This document shows positions 44,290 through 56,509 of a DNA stretch of 64,000 nucleotides, in pieces. The stretch is from Rhabditoides inermis (Eukaryota > Nematoda > Chromadorea > Rhabditida > Rhabditidae), in the NCBI GenBank assembly GCA_963966185.1, contig CAWZYM010000029.1, positions 30,001-94,000 of the forward strand, in the 5' to 3' direction. The notes beneath the pieces are model-generated. The model was not told the origin of the DNA, searched no databases, and worked only from the letters and a program-made list of their open reading frames with translations. Position 1 is the first letter of the stretch; each line of letters opens with the position of its first letter. The position numbers and the translations under genes are program-made.

Positions 44290-44371
44290 GCACCAGGCGG
44301 GATTCGAACCCGCGCGGGGCTTCCCCCAAGTGATCATAAGTCACTCGCCTTGACCGCTCGGTCACTGATGC
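44290..44371 (-). tRNA. Type II tRNA with UAU anticodon, copy 5
   Basis: Intact acceptor, anticodon (TAT), variable arm and B box; the D arm has the GACC variant of copy 2. The spacing of 263 bp is retained. Confidence 0.85.
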
Positions 44372-44552
44372 GAGAGGCTGAATTACGCTTCTTGTATAGA
44401 GCATACGATTTTGATTGGAGATGGCAACATGCAAACTCAATAGACTACCAAAATGATAGAAACTCATAAGGAATAAATCATTAACATATCCACCTTTCAA
44501 TGATTGTTATGAAACCTGCAACCGCGCTTCTACGAAAACCAACAAAAACTTT

Positions 44553-44634
44553 GCACCAGGCGGGATTCGAACCCGCGCGGGGCTTCCCCCAAGTGATCAT
44601 AAGTCACTCGCCTTGACCGCTCGGCCACTGATGC
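44553..44634 (-). tRNA. Type II tRNA with UAU anticodon, copy 6
   Basis: Sequence identical to copy 1 over the cloverleaf, with a T5 terminator just downstream. Confidence 0.88.
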
Positions 44635-44815
44635 GAGAGGCTGAATTACGCTTCTTGTATAGAGCATACGATTTTGATTGGAGATGGCAACATGCAAACT
44701 CAATAGACTACCAAAATGATAGAAACTCATAAGGAATAAATCATTAACAAATCCGCCTTTCTATGATTGTTATGAAACCTGCAACCGCGCTTCTACGAAA
44801 ACCAACAAAAACTTT

Positions 44816-44897
44816 GCACCAGGCGGGATTCGAACCCGCGCGGGGCTTCCCCCAAGTGATCATAAGTCACTCGCCTTGACCGCTCGGCCACTGATGC
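44816..44897 (-). tRNA. Type II tRNA with UAU anticodon, copy 7 (array end)
   Basis: Intact cloverleaf as in copy 1. The spacer upstream of this tRNA diverges after about 40 bp, marking the right edge of the array. Confidence 0.88.
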
Positions 44898-45856
44898 GAG
44901 AGGCTGAATTACGCGGCTTGTATAGAGCATACGGTTTTGCGGTATAACATGGACTAATTGAAAATTTCATTCAAAATAGAAAATTCGCCAACAAGAAGTG
45001 GTCGTTAATATGTGATTCTCGGGTCAACTGACACCCAATTTCTCTTCATTTCCTCTAGCATTCATATGTCGGTACTTTGTCCGCCCATTCCAAACATCTG
45101 ATTTCAAATCAAAGCAAAACTATTAACTATAGTGTGTTCCCTTTTCTGACCGACAAATTCGGACGGCCGGAATATTAGACGGAAGACGCGAATATTATGC
45201 AAATGTTTTATATTGCGGTCATCCTCACAATTGCGCGCGGTCGCTTTTCAACTGCGCAATTGGATCTGGTAAAAATTTCAAATCACGATTATTCTTTTTC
45301 TAGTGTATGAAACTTTTGAAATATGTCATGCCCATAACATGTCCACATACACTAGTTATGTCAAAATTGTCATATATCATACACTACTACCGTAAACATC
45401 TTGTTTACATGAACTCAAATCAGTTAGGTACACTTTTTTCGGCGGAGGAAAGAGCTAGAGATATTAAATTTTCACAGTAGATGTTGCTCGTGTAGGTCGA
45501 GGACCCCACAGAGCCCGATTTTTGAATCAATTGTTTGGCGAGCCGCAGCTTCGGTTAACACAATTGCATGATTTCACAGTTTATAATAATTGTTTATCCA
45601 TAAAAATAGTCAAGTACTAAATGGGGATATGGAAATGGGTTGGACGGCTGTGAGTCGAACAGCTCAGTTCCACGATCTCCGCAAGGCTAGACTGCAGCGC
45701 GCCCCTCAGAGACACCCAAAGGGTGCTTGTGTGAGACACGCGCTCCCGGTAGAAAGCAGGCTGACAGGTGAGAGCAGGGAAAGCCTGCTACGAGACACTA
45801 CAATCACTGATAGTATTCACGCGATATACTAAAGCCTAGTGGGATTAGCTATAGTA

Positions 45857-46485
45857 GGCTCGCAAATGAGTTTCACTCTTTTCACGAGAGACATTAGGGT
45901 TGTTAGAGAAAAATCGCAATCCTTTCAATGAGATTTTCAAATTGACAGAACACTGTGTGGCCGGAGAAGATTGAACCCGCGAACTCATTCCTGCCAAGCG
46001 AGAGCGTTACCACTACGCTAGCTAGGTGTGGTGACAACTTTGCGAATGGGAACTGTGAGCGCGAGATGAAATGACGAGCGTCCCTATCCCGGACAGAGTT
46101 TACACCCCGACCTTACAGAACTTATTGGTGTGCTTCAGCCACCTATGTTTTGGACATAACTATGATTGTCTTGGTAGAAAAGGTAAGGGCATTGCGATCT
46201 AACATGGTTTGACTCAAATTAATGAATATGCAAATTTCGAAAATTTGCATATTTGTATCAAATCAGAAACAGGTAGTAAGAATAGTGGTAATAGTAACTG
46301 TTAATAACAATACTGGCTTTAAAGCTGCTCAAATTGAGACAGTACAGCAAGTTATGAGTGGTCAGGGGTGTAAACTCTGTCCGGGATTGGGCGTGTCATG
46401 AAGAAATGTGCACTGTCCTACAGTTTAGGGTACTGTAAAACTATTGGACAACATAATGTTTTTGACGAGAAATGTTGAGCTGTGC
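45857..46485. repeat. tRNA-derived SINE, copy 1 (interrupted)
   Basis: Shares GGCTCGCAAATGAGTTTCAC, GACATTAGG, TTAGAGAAA and a downstream GGACAACATAATGTTT with the copy at 53645-53935. On the minus strand, 45957-46026 has an A box (TAGCGTAGTGG) and a B box (GGTTCAATC) at tRNA spacing, but the acceptor stem does not close. A second element (46087-46386) interrupts it. Confidence 0.65.
46087..46386. mobile_element. MITE nested in the SINE
   Basis: 300 bp with inverted ends TCCCGGACAGAGTTTACACC / GGTGTAAACTCTGTCCGGGA. No coding capacity. Its absence from the second SINE copy defines the insertion. Confidence 0.8.
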
Positions 46486-46920
46486 GTAAACGGAATATAA
46501 TAACACAATAACGAAAAGAGATATAAAGCTCAAATTTTTACACCAATCGACTTTTTCATGCCCAAAAAGATGTGCGAAAATTAGAAGTCCGTATCTACTT
46601 TCGTTTTCTTGTAATTGAGCACTATGTACAGGATCATTTCACGAATTAGGTACATTTTTTCGGCGCTGGATAGAGCTAGAGAGATAAGACTTTCACAGTG
46701 CATGGGTAACAAGTAGGCCGAGGGCTCCACAGAGCCCGATTTTTGATTTTCCACCTAGTTGGCTTGATATCGATCGATACACATAGTTTTGATCCCTGTA
46801 GACCGGTCGCCGTCGTTTCATCAGACAGCAATGAGTCCTGTCTAGAATGTCCTGTCTAGAAACTTGCATGTCCTGTCTAGAAACTGTCTATGTCGGTTAA
46901 AAAAGAGAACACACTATAGT

Positions 46921-47428
46921 ACTTTTTCAGCACTGTCATAAGTACATCATCGCAACAGTTGACAATGTCGCCTCGCTCCTCCACTCTTCGGGGTGCTATC
47001 TGAATCCACTATGCTTCGAGACGATACGTCCTCATCGCTCCATAATGTCCGTGAAAATATATTTATTACTGGGATCATCATAAAAATACAAACTTGTATA
47101 AACGCGTCGTTAAAACTCTTCGAAGACTCTTAAAACTGGAGAGATAAAATATGCGTGTTGTGTCTACTTTCTACGGTGGAACCTGACGCCTTGTCTGACA
47201 ATGATAACTGCTGGCTAGTGGGTGGTGAGTGAGTGAGTGGAGGGTGTAAGGCGGTGCGACGGGAGAGTGAGTGAGAGGAGAAGGAAGGCTATTCACTCGG
47301 AAGACGAGAGAGACACACTCGCACGTGCAACTGTGCTGTGCGCGACCCGTGCGAGCAAGTAAGTTGCTCCAAGGGATACATATATAAGGGAGGCGGGCCT
47401 GGAGGGGCGGGGCTTGGAGGGGCGGGGC
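46921..47428. other. Intergenic region downstream of the FLVCR-like gene
   Basis: Probably contains the transporter 3' UTR. Includes a short GTGAGTGAGTGAGTGG run near 47225. No gene was seen. Confidence 0.4.
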
Positions 47429-50400
47429 TCAGTCGACAGTGGTGTACGCGGTGAGCTGCGTCTCGGAAGTCGGCAGGGGATTGGTGGCGTGGTGCGCCTT
47501 CTGACGCTTCAGGTCCTCCTTGATCAACACTGAAACGAGATATTGCATCTCTCTCTCTCTCTCTCCCTGTGTCTCTCTCTCTCTCCCTGACTGGTGAGGA
47601 GGGTTCCGACTGCGAGGATGCAGCTCATGATGACGTTGCAGGTGAATATGTTGACAGAGTGGATGATGTGCCCAGCGGCCAGCGTGAGAAGAATGCCGAA
47701 CACCTGACGGTGGGTACTGTATTCTCTCTCTTTATCCGCACCTTCTCCCTCTATCCTCTATTTCTCTGCCCTCTCCTTTCTCCCTCTTCTCCCCTTTCTA
47801 TATCTTCTCTCTTTCCCCTGCTCCTTTCTCCTTCCCCTTTCCTGCCTCTCCTTTCCTCTCTATGTATTTCTTACTTTCTCTCATCTCTCCCTCCCTCCCT
47901 CTCTCCTCCCTCCCTCCCTCCCTCTCTCCTCCCTCCCTCCCTCCTTCCCTACCTGTGCACTGGCATTGAGCAGTCCACTGGTGGTTCCCTCGGCAGCTGG
48001 ATACGTGATCTCTGCCGCCAACTCGAATCCAATCGGCAGATAGCCAGTCATGAAGAAACTGGAAATACAGTAGCATTATGACCTTATGCCTACTACCGTA
48101 CCCGAGGCAGAACGAATTGACGAAGACGATCCACATTCCTGTGTTGAGGGTGAATGTGAAGGAGAGCATGCCCAGGAAGGAGAAGAGGTAGACGAGCACA
48201 GTCGTCAGCCTGCACACGGTGACGTCATTCACCTCTATTACCCTGTCTCTATCCATTTCCCTCTCTCACTTGAACTTCTTGAATTTGTCGAGACAGTATC
48301 CGCCGACGACCGATCCCAGCATTCCAGCCAACACGATCATCAGACCGATCTGCCCCACAGTCTCCGTCTCCTGCAACAAGGCAGCATGCTTCCTCCCTCT
48401 CTCTCTTTCTCTCTCCCCTCTCCCCCTCTCCCCCTCTCCCCCTCTCCCCCCCCCCCTCTCTCCCCCTCTCTCTTCTCTCCTACCTCTGGATAGAAGTGGA
48501 GTACCATCTGCGAGAGGAGAGTCGAGATAGCGTAGAACACCCCAGTGTTGATTCCTGAAAACAAATCCAAGATACCGTATTCTCAGCATGGCAACAACAG
48601 GTAATCATGTCATGTCGTTCGCACAAGCGCCATAAAATTCTCACGAGTGTTTTGCCCCCGGGACCGGATGTCCAGGTGTTACTTTATGCGTGTTTGATAG
48701 ACGTGGCTGGAGGTGTAACACTCCGTTTCCTCTCCCTCTCACTTCCAATTTGTCTCTCTTTTCTCACTTCCCACCGCCCTATAATTAATTGTTTCGAATT
48801 GCGCGTGTGCGTGATGGGGAGTGATAGCGGGTGATATCTCTCACCATACGTGAGGAAGAGAAGCACGAAATCCCGGTCGGTCAGCAGCTTCTTCATAGTC
48901 CCCGCAAAGTTGTCGTCGAAGGCCTGAACAAATACTAATTGGTATAAGTTGATTGTAAATTAGTGTTTATTTTTCTACTCGCCTTCTCCTCCTGGGCAGT
49001 GAGCTGCGCGAGAGACGGCGGGACAGGCGGACGGGCAGAGAAGACTGGAAAGAGCTTTCTCTCTCTCTCTCTCTCCCTCCTCTCTCTCTCTCCCCCCCCC
49101 TCTCCCCCCCCTCTCTCTCTCTCTTTCTCCCTCTCTCCTTCCCTCCCTTCTATCTCCCCCCCCCTCTACTCACAGCACACCGCGAGAGCGAGGATGGCCG
49201 TGTTGAGCACAGCTGATCCGAGGAACAGCAGGTTCAGATCCCAGCTGATCTCGGCAGTCGTTCCCATGTGCACGATCATCGGGGGAAGCACGAAGCCGAC
49301 CGCGATTCCCAACTGTAACCAGATGACGTCACTGTCCGGATGACGTCACTGTCCGGATGTCGTACCTGGTTTCCGAATACTCCGGCGGCGCAGGCTGTCG
49401 ACACCTCGTTCGGTCCGAACCACACGGCGGCTAGCTTGGGTGGGATTCCGAGTGTGAACATCTGCGAGGCGCCCACGATCGTCTGTCCGATGAAGGTGAT
49501 CCAGAAGGCATCTGAACCACGCCACGTCAACCCCCTCACCACGTCATCTCACCGGGCGACGTGGACAGAATCTTGATCCACGCTCCGAGCGCGTTTCCGG
49601 TCGCTCCCAGAAGGATGCACACACGAAGACCGTACTTGTCCAGCACCCAACTGAAAACTGCTTTTGTAAAACTTTTAAAAACTTTTTGAAACTGATGATG
49701 ATGATGAAACAGAAAAAATAGCCTTACCCACTGTGCTTTTGGCTTTTCGTGTATGAAGAAATTGTTCTAATCTATGTCCAGATTTTTCAATCTAGGTCCA
49801 GACCGTTTTGCCACCTATTCAGTTGTAGTTCTCTTAATCTCAGAAGTCGTTCTTGAATACTAGAACATTCTCCTCTTTCGACATAATTGGCTGCTCGACT
49901 CCCCGGGCGGAAATAGTTTGCGCCGTTTGTTCTTTTGTTCGTTCGTTTTCTATGCACAAACTGCTATGAAAGCATGTGCAACAATTTTCTAAACCTTGGC
50001 TTCATTGTGAAGGTACCGTGTCTTTTGGGGCCGATCAAAAACTTGGAACGTCCAATCGCGACTTCCCTGATTGGCACATGCAAAACGGGAAGATGGGGGA
50101 GTGTGCGAGGGTTGGGTGCGTTTACTCTCTCTCGCCTCTTGTCTTGTCGCCGTTTGAGTTGTGTGCTCAAGCTCACATGTCTGTCCCTCTTCTATCCACG
50201 CACTCTCTCGCCGTTCTCTCGCCTTCGCAGCCTTTTCACACAAGTTGCAAACAGCTCTGCATCAGCTGATGGGTACTGTGTGTCTCTCTCTCTCTCGACA
50301 GACAGTCTCTCATCCTTTCCCTGCTCCTCTTCTGTCTCCCTGGCTCTGTTCCGTGAAGCAAGTGGGAGTGAGAAGAGGGAGACGAGAGGAGAGTGGTTTG

Positions 50401-51429
50401 GGTTTGAAGTGGCAACACGCTCGGTCAGAGGTTTCGCTCTTTGCCATACATACAACATACAACTGCGGCCTGACTCAAATCCCACACCATTTCGAGGCCA
50501 TCTTTTGTCGTCGCACTGGCTGCCTCGAATATCAGATTATGTGATAACCCTGTGCTATAATCCTGTACTTCCCACATCTGCTCTGTTTGACTAGAATGTC
50601 TAGTTGTGCAATAATCTACGGCCATTTCATGCCCGATGAATTCTGATGAACTTCTTCAGACGCATGTGACTATAAAGTCCACATGGATGATAGAGAGAGA
50701 GAGAGAGAGAGAACGCTCATTTGTGATCATCTCTTCAACACGCGTTCCGAACACCTTCTCACATCACTCGAAGAAATGCAAATAGTAGAAAGACAAAGGA
50801 CGTGTCACGTGAGGGAGAAGGAGCGAATGAGAAGGAGAAGGAGCAGGGTGCACGGTAAACATGAAATGAATACCTCGCACTCGCCTATTCCACAAAACAT
50901 GGCTAACAAGGTTGACTACACTATGACGTGCCGATGAAAAGACAGTAACTGGAGAGAGACAGGCACAAATAACACCCGGATGTTTGGGAGCCACTTCAAC
51001 TTTGATACGCGCACTTCTGTTTTCTACTATGTTTTCTACTAACGAACATCACTATGTTATCACTCGCAGACCCTACATCTAACATCCTCACCTAGCCGGA
51101 ATGAAGAACAGAATGTAGGTGAACATGTAGATCATGCTTGTCCAATCGACCAGGGTATACGATACCTGTAACTTGCGATTAGTGCGCTCCATCGCGAATA
51201 CCGTATACCTCATAGTAGTGGGAGACGATGTGGGCGATGATGGAGTACTGTATCCACTGTGCTCCGTTGGAAGCGGTGAGAGCGACAAAGATGAGAAGGA
51301 TGAACCATCTCTTGGCGAACACGCGAGGCTCGTCGCCTGAATGCGATGATGTCATGAGATGACGTCATGCATGAGATGGAGAAGGTCCCACCTCTCTCCT
51401 GCTTGCTATCGGTGGGTTGAGCGCCCATC
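47429..51429 (-). CDS. FLVCR: FLVCR-family MFS transporter (SLC49A1/A2-like)
   Basis: FLVCR1/2 are 12-pass plasma-membrane carriers implicated in choline, ethanolamine and heme transport. Exons from 51429 to 47429 read through family signatures in order: [20 protein letters not shown] with [97 protein letters not shown]-like [40 protein letters not shown] and [13 protein letters not shown]. The Trp of QWIQYSII and the Tyr of VFYAISTLL match the aromatic residues that cage choline in the human proteins. The start is uncertain: ATG 51429 (MGAQPTDS) is the first in-frame ATG, but the frame stays open upstream to at least 51640. One intron (about 49655-51090) is 1.4 kb; several others contain pyrimidine or GA runs. 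TGA stop at 47429-47431. Confidence 0.88.
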
Positions 51430-52036
51430 GCGGCGGTCGGTGGTAGATCAGAGTGAGACGAGGGCTCGGCCGAGCAAAGGACTCCTCCACCCACTCCGCC
51501 CGCCTCCGCTCTCCCCTCCTCGCACACTCTCTCGCCGCTCCCGCGCCTGCGCCTCCCGATCGCACACGCTCTCTCACCCACGTTCTCCGCTCCGCCCACT
51601 TGGGACACGCCCTCTTGATGCACCTGAAAGGAGCGGGTGAGGGGCGAGGGAGGAAGCAGCTGATTGCAAGGGATGCGAAGGGAGCGGCGTTCCTCCGGGA
51701 GTGATAAATGGATATGCATTGGAGTGGGATCAGGAGATGAGAGAAAAACAGCCGGTGAGACAACAGACAAGTGTCATTCATTACAAGAAGCCAACACATA
51801 CACATACAAACACGCGAATTTGAATGGTTGGAGAGGGAGTGAGAGAGGGGGAGAAGAGGGAAAGAGGGGGAGGGGGAGAGAGTGGACATACGCAGAAAAC
51901 ATGGCTTCGGAAGTGCTCATCATCTCTATTGATTCGAACAGCTTTTGTCGCGCGATTCGAGAGAGAAAAGGAGGGGAAAGCGAGCATTTCAGGCGTTCAC
52001 GGCGTGGGAACGTGTACAGAAGAGAATCGGATGGGC

Positions 52037-52090
<54 letters not shown>

Positions 52091-53644
52091 GAGTGAGAGA
52101 GAGAGAGTGAGTGAGAGAGTGAGAGAGAGTGAGAGTGAGTGAGAGAGAGTGAGAGTGAGAGAGAGATAGAGATAGGATGAGGGTGATGAAACAGTGCATT
52201 CACGTCATAATCTCTCTGATTAATCCCCACATAAAACGAAAGAATCCCGCTAATAAAATGTCAATGCCGAAAGTACTCACAATTTTTCCTGCGCGTTTTT
52301 GTGAGTTGCCGTCGAATGGAGGGATACATCTAGGCCTCCATCCAAAGAAAAGCACTGCAACAATACACATGTACAATACGGAACAGCAGACTCTCACAAA
52401 AACGGAAATGAATCACGATTGCACGTCGAAAAAACGCAGGATATATAATTGAGTGCGGGGGGGGGGGGTGTTAGGCGTGAATGAGACTGGAGTGCATTGC
52501 ATATCCATATCCAGGTAAATCAGGTAAATAGTGAGCGGATAGTAGAGTGGAGGGAGTGAGTGGAGAGTGAGTAGATGCGAGGTGGCAGGCGGGCGAGAGA
52601 GCGGCGAGGAGAGAGCGCACAAACACCAGGGGGACCATTTCACCATCAAATACAACTAGCACAAACAACAACGGTTTATTTGGAGAAAGAAGCGGGAATG
52701 CGCGTGTTGGAAGGAAGGTTCAATATCGCAGGCTGAAAGACGCGACGAATCGCCATTACACAATGCCTATGAATAGACAATAAGAAAAGCGGGAAGGACA
52801 TCTAAGCTAGAAAGGGGAAACACAAACAAAACACAGAAGCTTAGTGAATTACGTATAAACGAGATTAGAGAATGTGTGAGAGATAGAGGGAGAGAGGGAA
52901 AAAGAAAAAGAAAGAGAGTACGCTAATTACTAGGAAAGAGATAGAAAGAGAGTAAAAAAAGAAAGAAAGAAAGAAATGAGACAACGATATGATTATGAAA
53001 CGACGGTGTGAAAACACGCAGAAAACAGGAAGTATGTGAAGAGAGAGAGGACAGATGAAAACGAGAGAGAGAGAGAGAGAGAGAGAGAAAGATAGAGAGA
53101 GAGAGAGAGAGGGGGGGGGAGGGGAGAGATGAAGGTGTTTTCTGTCAATGTGCCGCACGTGTTCCATGACAGTGTGAAAGGCGTGAATAGAAGAATGATA
53201 CGTCGAATGAGAATCACACAATTGTCACATTGTCATAGAGAACGCGTATGAAACAGTCAACGGGCAGTGTTGAGAGAGAGAGAGAGAGAGAGAGAGACTA
53301 AGCCGGGCTAAGCCGGGTTGATCCGAGCAGAGTCATAACGGCACTCACCAATACTGGTAAAGTCAAAGTTGCAAGAGTGAATGGACTAGTCCAATAACTA
53401 CTTGATACCCGATAGTGAGTGGAGTGAGTGCATGCATGCGATCGCAGCTGGGAATCGGTGAGATTGGAATGATTGATCACTGCGATGCCGCCCCTTCAAT
53501 CCATCACAACACAGGCGAGATATAAAAAAGAGATTTGAGGACGATTATTACATCGACACACACTCACAACAACCACACCAAATACTTTATACACATGTTC
53601 ACTTGGGGTTTTCTGGTGCAAACAAAACGAAACACGTTATAATG
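51430..53644. other. 5' flank of the FLVCR-like gene, rich in GA repeats
   Basis: Contains (GA)n at 52040-52088 running into a GAGAGTGAGAGTGA minisatellite to 52166, then GA tracts at 53060-53112 and 53273-53297, and a G10 run at 52458. Untranslated first exons may lie here, but none could be fixed. No separate gene was recognised. Confidence 0.45.
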
Positions 53645-53935
53645 GGCTCGCAAATGAGTTTCACGATTTTTTTACAGAAGACATTAGGAAGGAATGTTAG
53701 AGAAAGATCACAGGCCGTTTAATGGGATTTTCAATTTGACAAAACTGCGTGACCAGCAATTGAGACCTGCGACCATATTCGTATCGGCAAGAACATTCCC
53801 TCTAGCTCTAGCCGTGGTGATAGCGAAGAGGAACTGTAAACGAGTGGACGTGAGATGAACATTTCGCTGTCCAACAGTTTAGTGTACTATCGGACAACAT
53901 AATGTTTCTGGTGAGAACGGTTGAACTAACGCTAA
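53645..53935. repeat. tRNA-derived SINE, copy 2
   Basis: Diverged uninterrupted copy of the 45857-46485 element. It shares CTCGCAAATGAGTTTCAC at the left end and CGGACAACATAATGTTTCTG on the right. The tRNA-like part lies at 53746-53825 on the minus strand and is more degraded than in copy 1. Confidence 0.65.
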
Positions 53936-54655
53936 GTTCAAAGGAAATATATATGTTGAGGTTGTCTTGGCTACTCTCCCAAAGGTGTAGATTAAGATAC
54001 TGAGTCATTAATTGGTGAGGGAATCTGACAGCGAGCTGTTATTGAACATTTTACAAATCTCCATTTTTACGTTTGACGCAATCAATTAAGGTGCACTCTA
54101 TGAGGAATTGAGGCATTATGGCTATGAAAACTTTGGGCTTTGGCTGTTGGACTATGTGCTATTTAATTAACAATTCAACCTGCTTTCGAGAAACTGTAGC
54201 GATCTATCAATAGAACGTGGTCTGTCACCTTATCGAAGAATTGACGCAATTATACTACTATTTTTTCCATCAGTGTCTTCCTCTTACAACTTACATCGTG
54301 TCTTTGTTATGCATGTGCTTCCTTGGAATAGTACTCCACAGCGTGGTGATGTGAACAAACATTTTGTGAACATTCCCACCTCACTTCACTACTATTCTAT
54401 TGCGTTTGTGACTACTATTTTCCCAGAATTCATAATTCATGTAGAAATATGCATTTCCTTCTTCACTGATTCATATTTCGCGACTTGCTCTCGTCTCGTG
54501 TCGTTGTCCCTCGCTCTTCTCTAACTACATTCTGATTTTCGAAATTGCCCCGCCAGACTACAAAAAAAGACCGACTGCTATCGTGATATCATTGCGACCA
54601 CTGACGACGAACACAAACTTGTTATATTCACAACATGTTGTGGTGATATTGAGTC
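53936..54655. other. Intergenic region upstream of the chemoreceptor
   Basis: AT-rich, without recognisable genes or repeats. It should contain the chemoreceptor promoter. Confidence 0.4.
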
Positions 54656-56509
54656 ATGTCTGCGAACAGTCAATGGGAGAACAGTCGATCGGATCCGGCA
54701 TGGATGGGCGCGGTGAGTGTGGGTAGTCCCTTTCTGAGTGGGTGGGGGATGCCTTGCCAGGCCGACTCGGCTGTTCTCCTCGCCTCCTCCACCGCTATGA
54801 CATGTGTGCTCTTCCTTCGATGCGCAATCGCTCTCGTCGCGCTACTCGCAGACATGTGCTTCTTACATAGAATAAAGTGGGTGGAGGAGTTGGAAGGACC
54901 AGTGGACAGTGCTATGTGCCAGCAGGGCGCTGGCCGGCCACCGCAACACTCGACTCATGCTCTACATCCACTTTCTCTTCGTGCTGGCCTCTGAGGCTGG
55001 GGTCGTGGCCCTGAATGCGGACACACTCTGGAACTACTTCACATACACGTACGTCACACAACACATATTTTTTAAGGTTTACAGAAGCTTCAAAATCTAA
55101 ATATTAGGAAAAAAACGTATATAGTAAGACCGTGACCATGCGCGATATAGACAATTATTTATAGCGACATTATTATAACACCTGCACACTCATTCGGTTT
55201 TCCATTTCTATTTCTAGTTCCCCTTTCGAACTGGTGCACACTGCCCGCGACTGCCTACCGCCAAAGGCATTCGTCGTGTTCTGCTCGTTTGCATCCATCT
55301 ATTCACTGGGTAGGCAGAGAGAGAGAGAGGGGTGGAGGGGAGAGAGGAAAAGAGGAAGAGAGGGAGAGAGATTGCTTCAGTCGTGATCTGTTTCGAGCGT
55401 CTCGTGGCGTCCCTCCGCTGTGGCAGCTATGAGAAATGCGGCTGTTGGTTCACTTTCTGCCTAATTTCACTCGAGGTTCACATATAATCATTACATTGAT
55501 AACAATACCGTTTAGTTTCTCATCCCTGCACTGGCCATATTAGTGGTGGTGTATGACACAGACTTCTCGGCGCCATTGTTCTACTGCGTTCTGGCCAACC
55601 CTCGCAATGCATACAGGGGCTCGATTGTGTCGGTCTGTTCTCATCTTCCCATTCCTATCACTTCCCTTTTTTCAGCACTCGTTCCTCGTGAGTGAAGCGG
55701 TGTCTCTCGTCATATTCCATCTCTCACTCCGCATATGTCAGAGCAGACGGACGAGCATTGAGAGAAACAGTCTCACAGTCACGTATGTTACTTCTTCAAC
55801 ACCTCTCTCTCTCCCTCTCATCCATCTCTTCCAGCTTCGAGTTGGAGGAGTGTCTGTCCACTCTGCGCACTCTCATTCCCCTCGTCTGGACCCACTTCCT
55901 ATTCAATGTCTACATTGGTGTCACCTACGCACTCGCTCATGCAATCTTCGACTACTACCGTATTGAGGTAAACTACATACGATACGACGGTTATACTAGC
56001 GCACTATCTCTCTATGCATTCGCGTAAAATTCGTCACAATCCCTGCACTGGCCATTTACTTACAGTAGTATAATAGTATATGTATAATGGATGTCTGATG
56101 ATGGATAAGTAATCGAATATGTTTCATTAGTACAAAAATAGGCTCGCTTTCGTATAATTGTATGAGATTATAATATCCTGCGCTGGGACTTATTAAAATG
56201 CAAATACCCCTATTCAGGCTGTATGGATTCCTCTGTTGCAAGAATGCACTAATATGATACATGGATACGGTATACTTCTCCCAATCGTGCTGTATGTAGT
56301 ACACAGAAGAGTGCAAAATGGGAAGACGAGGGTATTGCGGCTGAACGGAGTCGGACAGGTAGAGAACGAGAGGGAGAGAGAGCGAGAGGGAGAGAGGGAG
56401 AGGAGAGAAAGATGGGGGAGGAGAGAGAGGGAGAGAGAGAATTTGTTTTCAGACTCTCAAAACCGATCTGCAAGTGATGCACCGTGAAGTATACCAACAG
56501 GGTTGGTAG
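54656..56509 (+). CDS. Nematode-type seven-transmembrane chemoreceptor (Sra/Srb/Srab/Sre-like), 346 aa
   Basis: Exons: 54656-54712, 54761-54876, 54923-55048, 55218-55309, 55381-55475, 55516-55632, 55676-55782, 55835-55967, 56218-56358, 56453-56509. They sum to 1,041 nt with all phases matching. Seven hydrophobic segments are visible, from LLASSTAMTCVLFLRCAIAL through MLYIHFLFVLASEAG and FLIPALAILVVVY to MIHGYGILLPIVLYVV. The segment YSLGSVVICFERLVASLRCG followed by YEKC is the ER..A....YE signature after TM3 in Sra/Srab/Sre receptors, and LEECLSTLRTLIPLVW fits the TM6 lead-in. It probably acts as a G-protein-coupled odour receptor in a sensory neuron; the ligand is unknown. The exact subfamily cannot be settled by eye. 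Confidence 0.85.

Larger units (their letters stand above)
38870..44935. repeat. Tandem array of 263-bp tRNA units, interrupted by a retroelement
   Basis: Seven units, each one tRNA plus a conserved spacer of about 181 bp, start their tRNA 263 bp apart (38901, 39164, 39427, then 44027, 44290, 44553, 44816). The spacing across the insertion is 4,600 bp, that is 263 plus about 4,337 bp of element. Spacers are almost as conserved as the tRNAs, which points to recent duplication or gene conversion. Confidence 0.93.
45126..46920. mobile_element. Composite non-autonomous DNA element with TIR ACTATAGTGTGTTC
   Basis: Left end 45126 (ACTATAGTGTGTTCCC) and right end 46920 are inverted repeats of about 28 bp with a few mismatches, both followed inward by a CTGACCGAC/TTAACCGAC-like word. 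The interior has no transposase. It holds a SINE-like unit, a smaller inverted-repeat element, and two direct copies of a word containing CCACAGAGCCCGATTTTTGA (about 45510 and 46725). This is a nest of insertions, or a large non-autonomous element that captured them. Confidence 0.6.

Noticed and set aside
45957..46026. Functional tRNA gene
   Set aside because: A and B boxes are present but the acceptor stem does not pair and the anticodon arm is irregular. It belongs to a SINE present at a second locus.
49935..50594. 219-aa frame in the long FLVCR-like intron
   Set aside because: No domain, no splice support and low-complexity content. It lies antisense inside a 1.4-kb intron and is probably chance.
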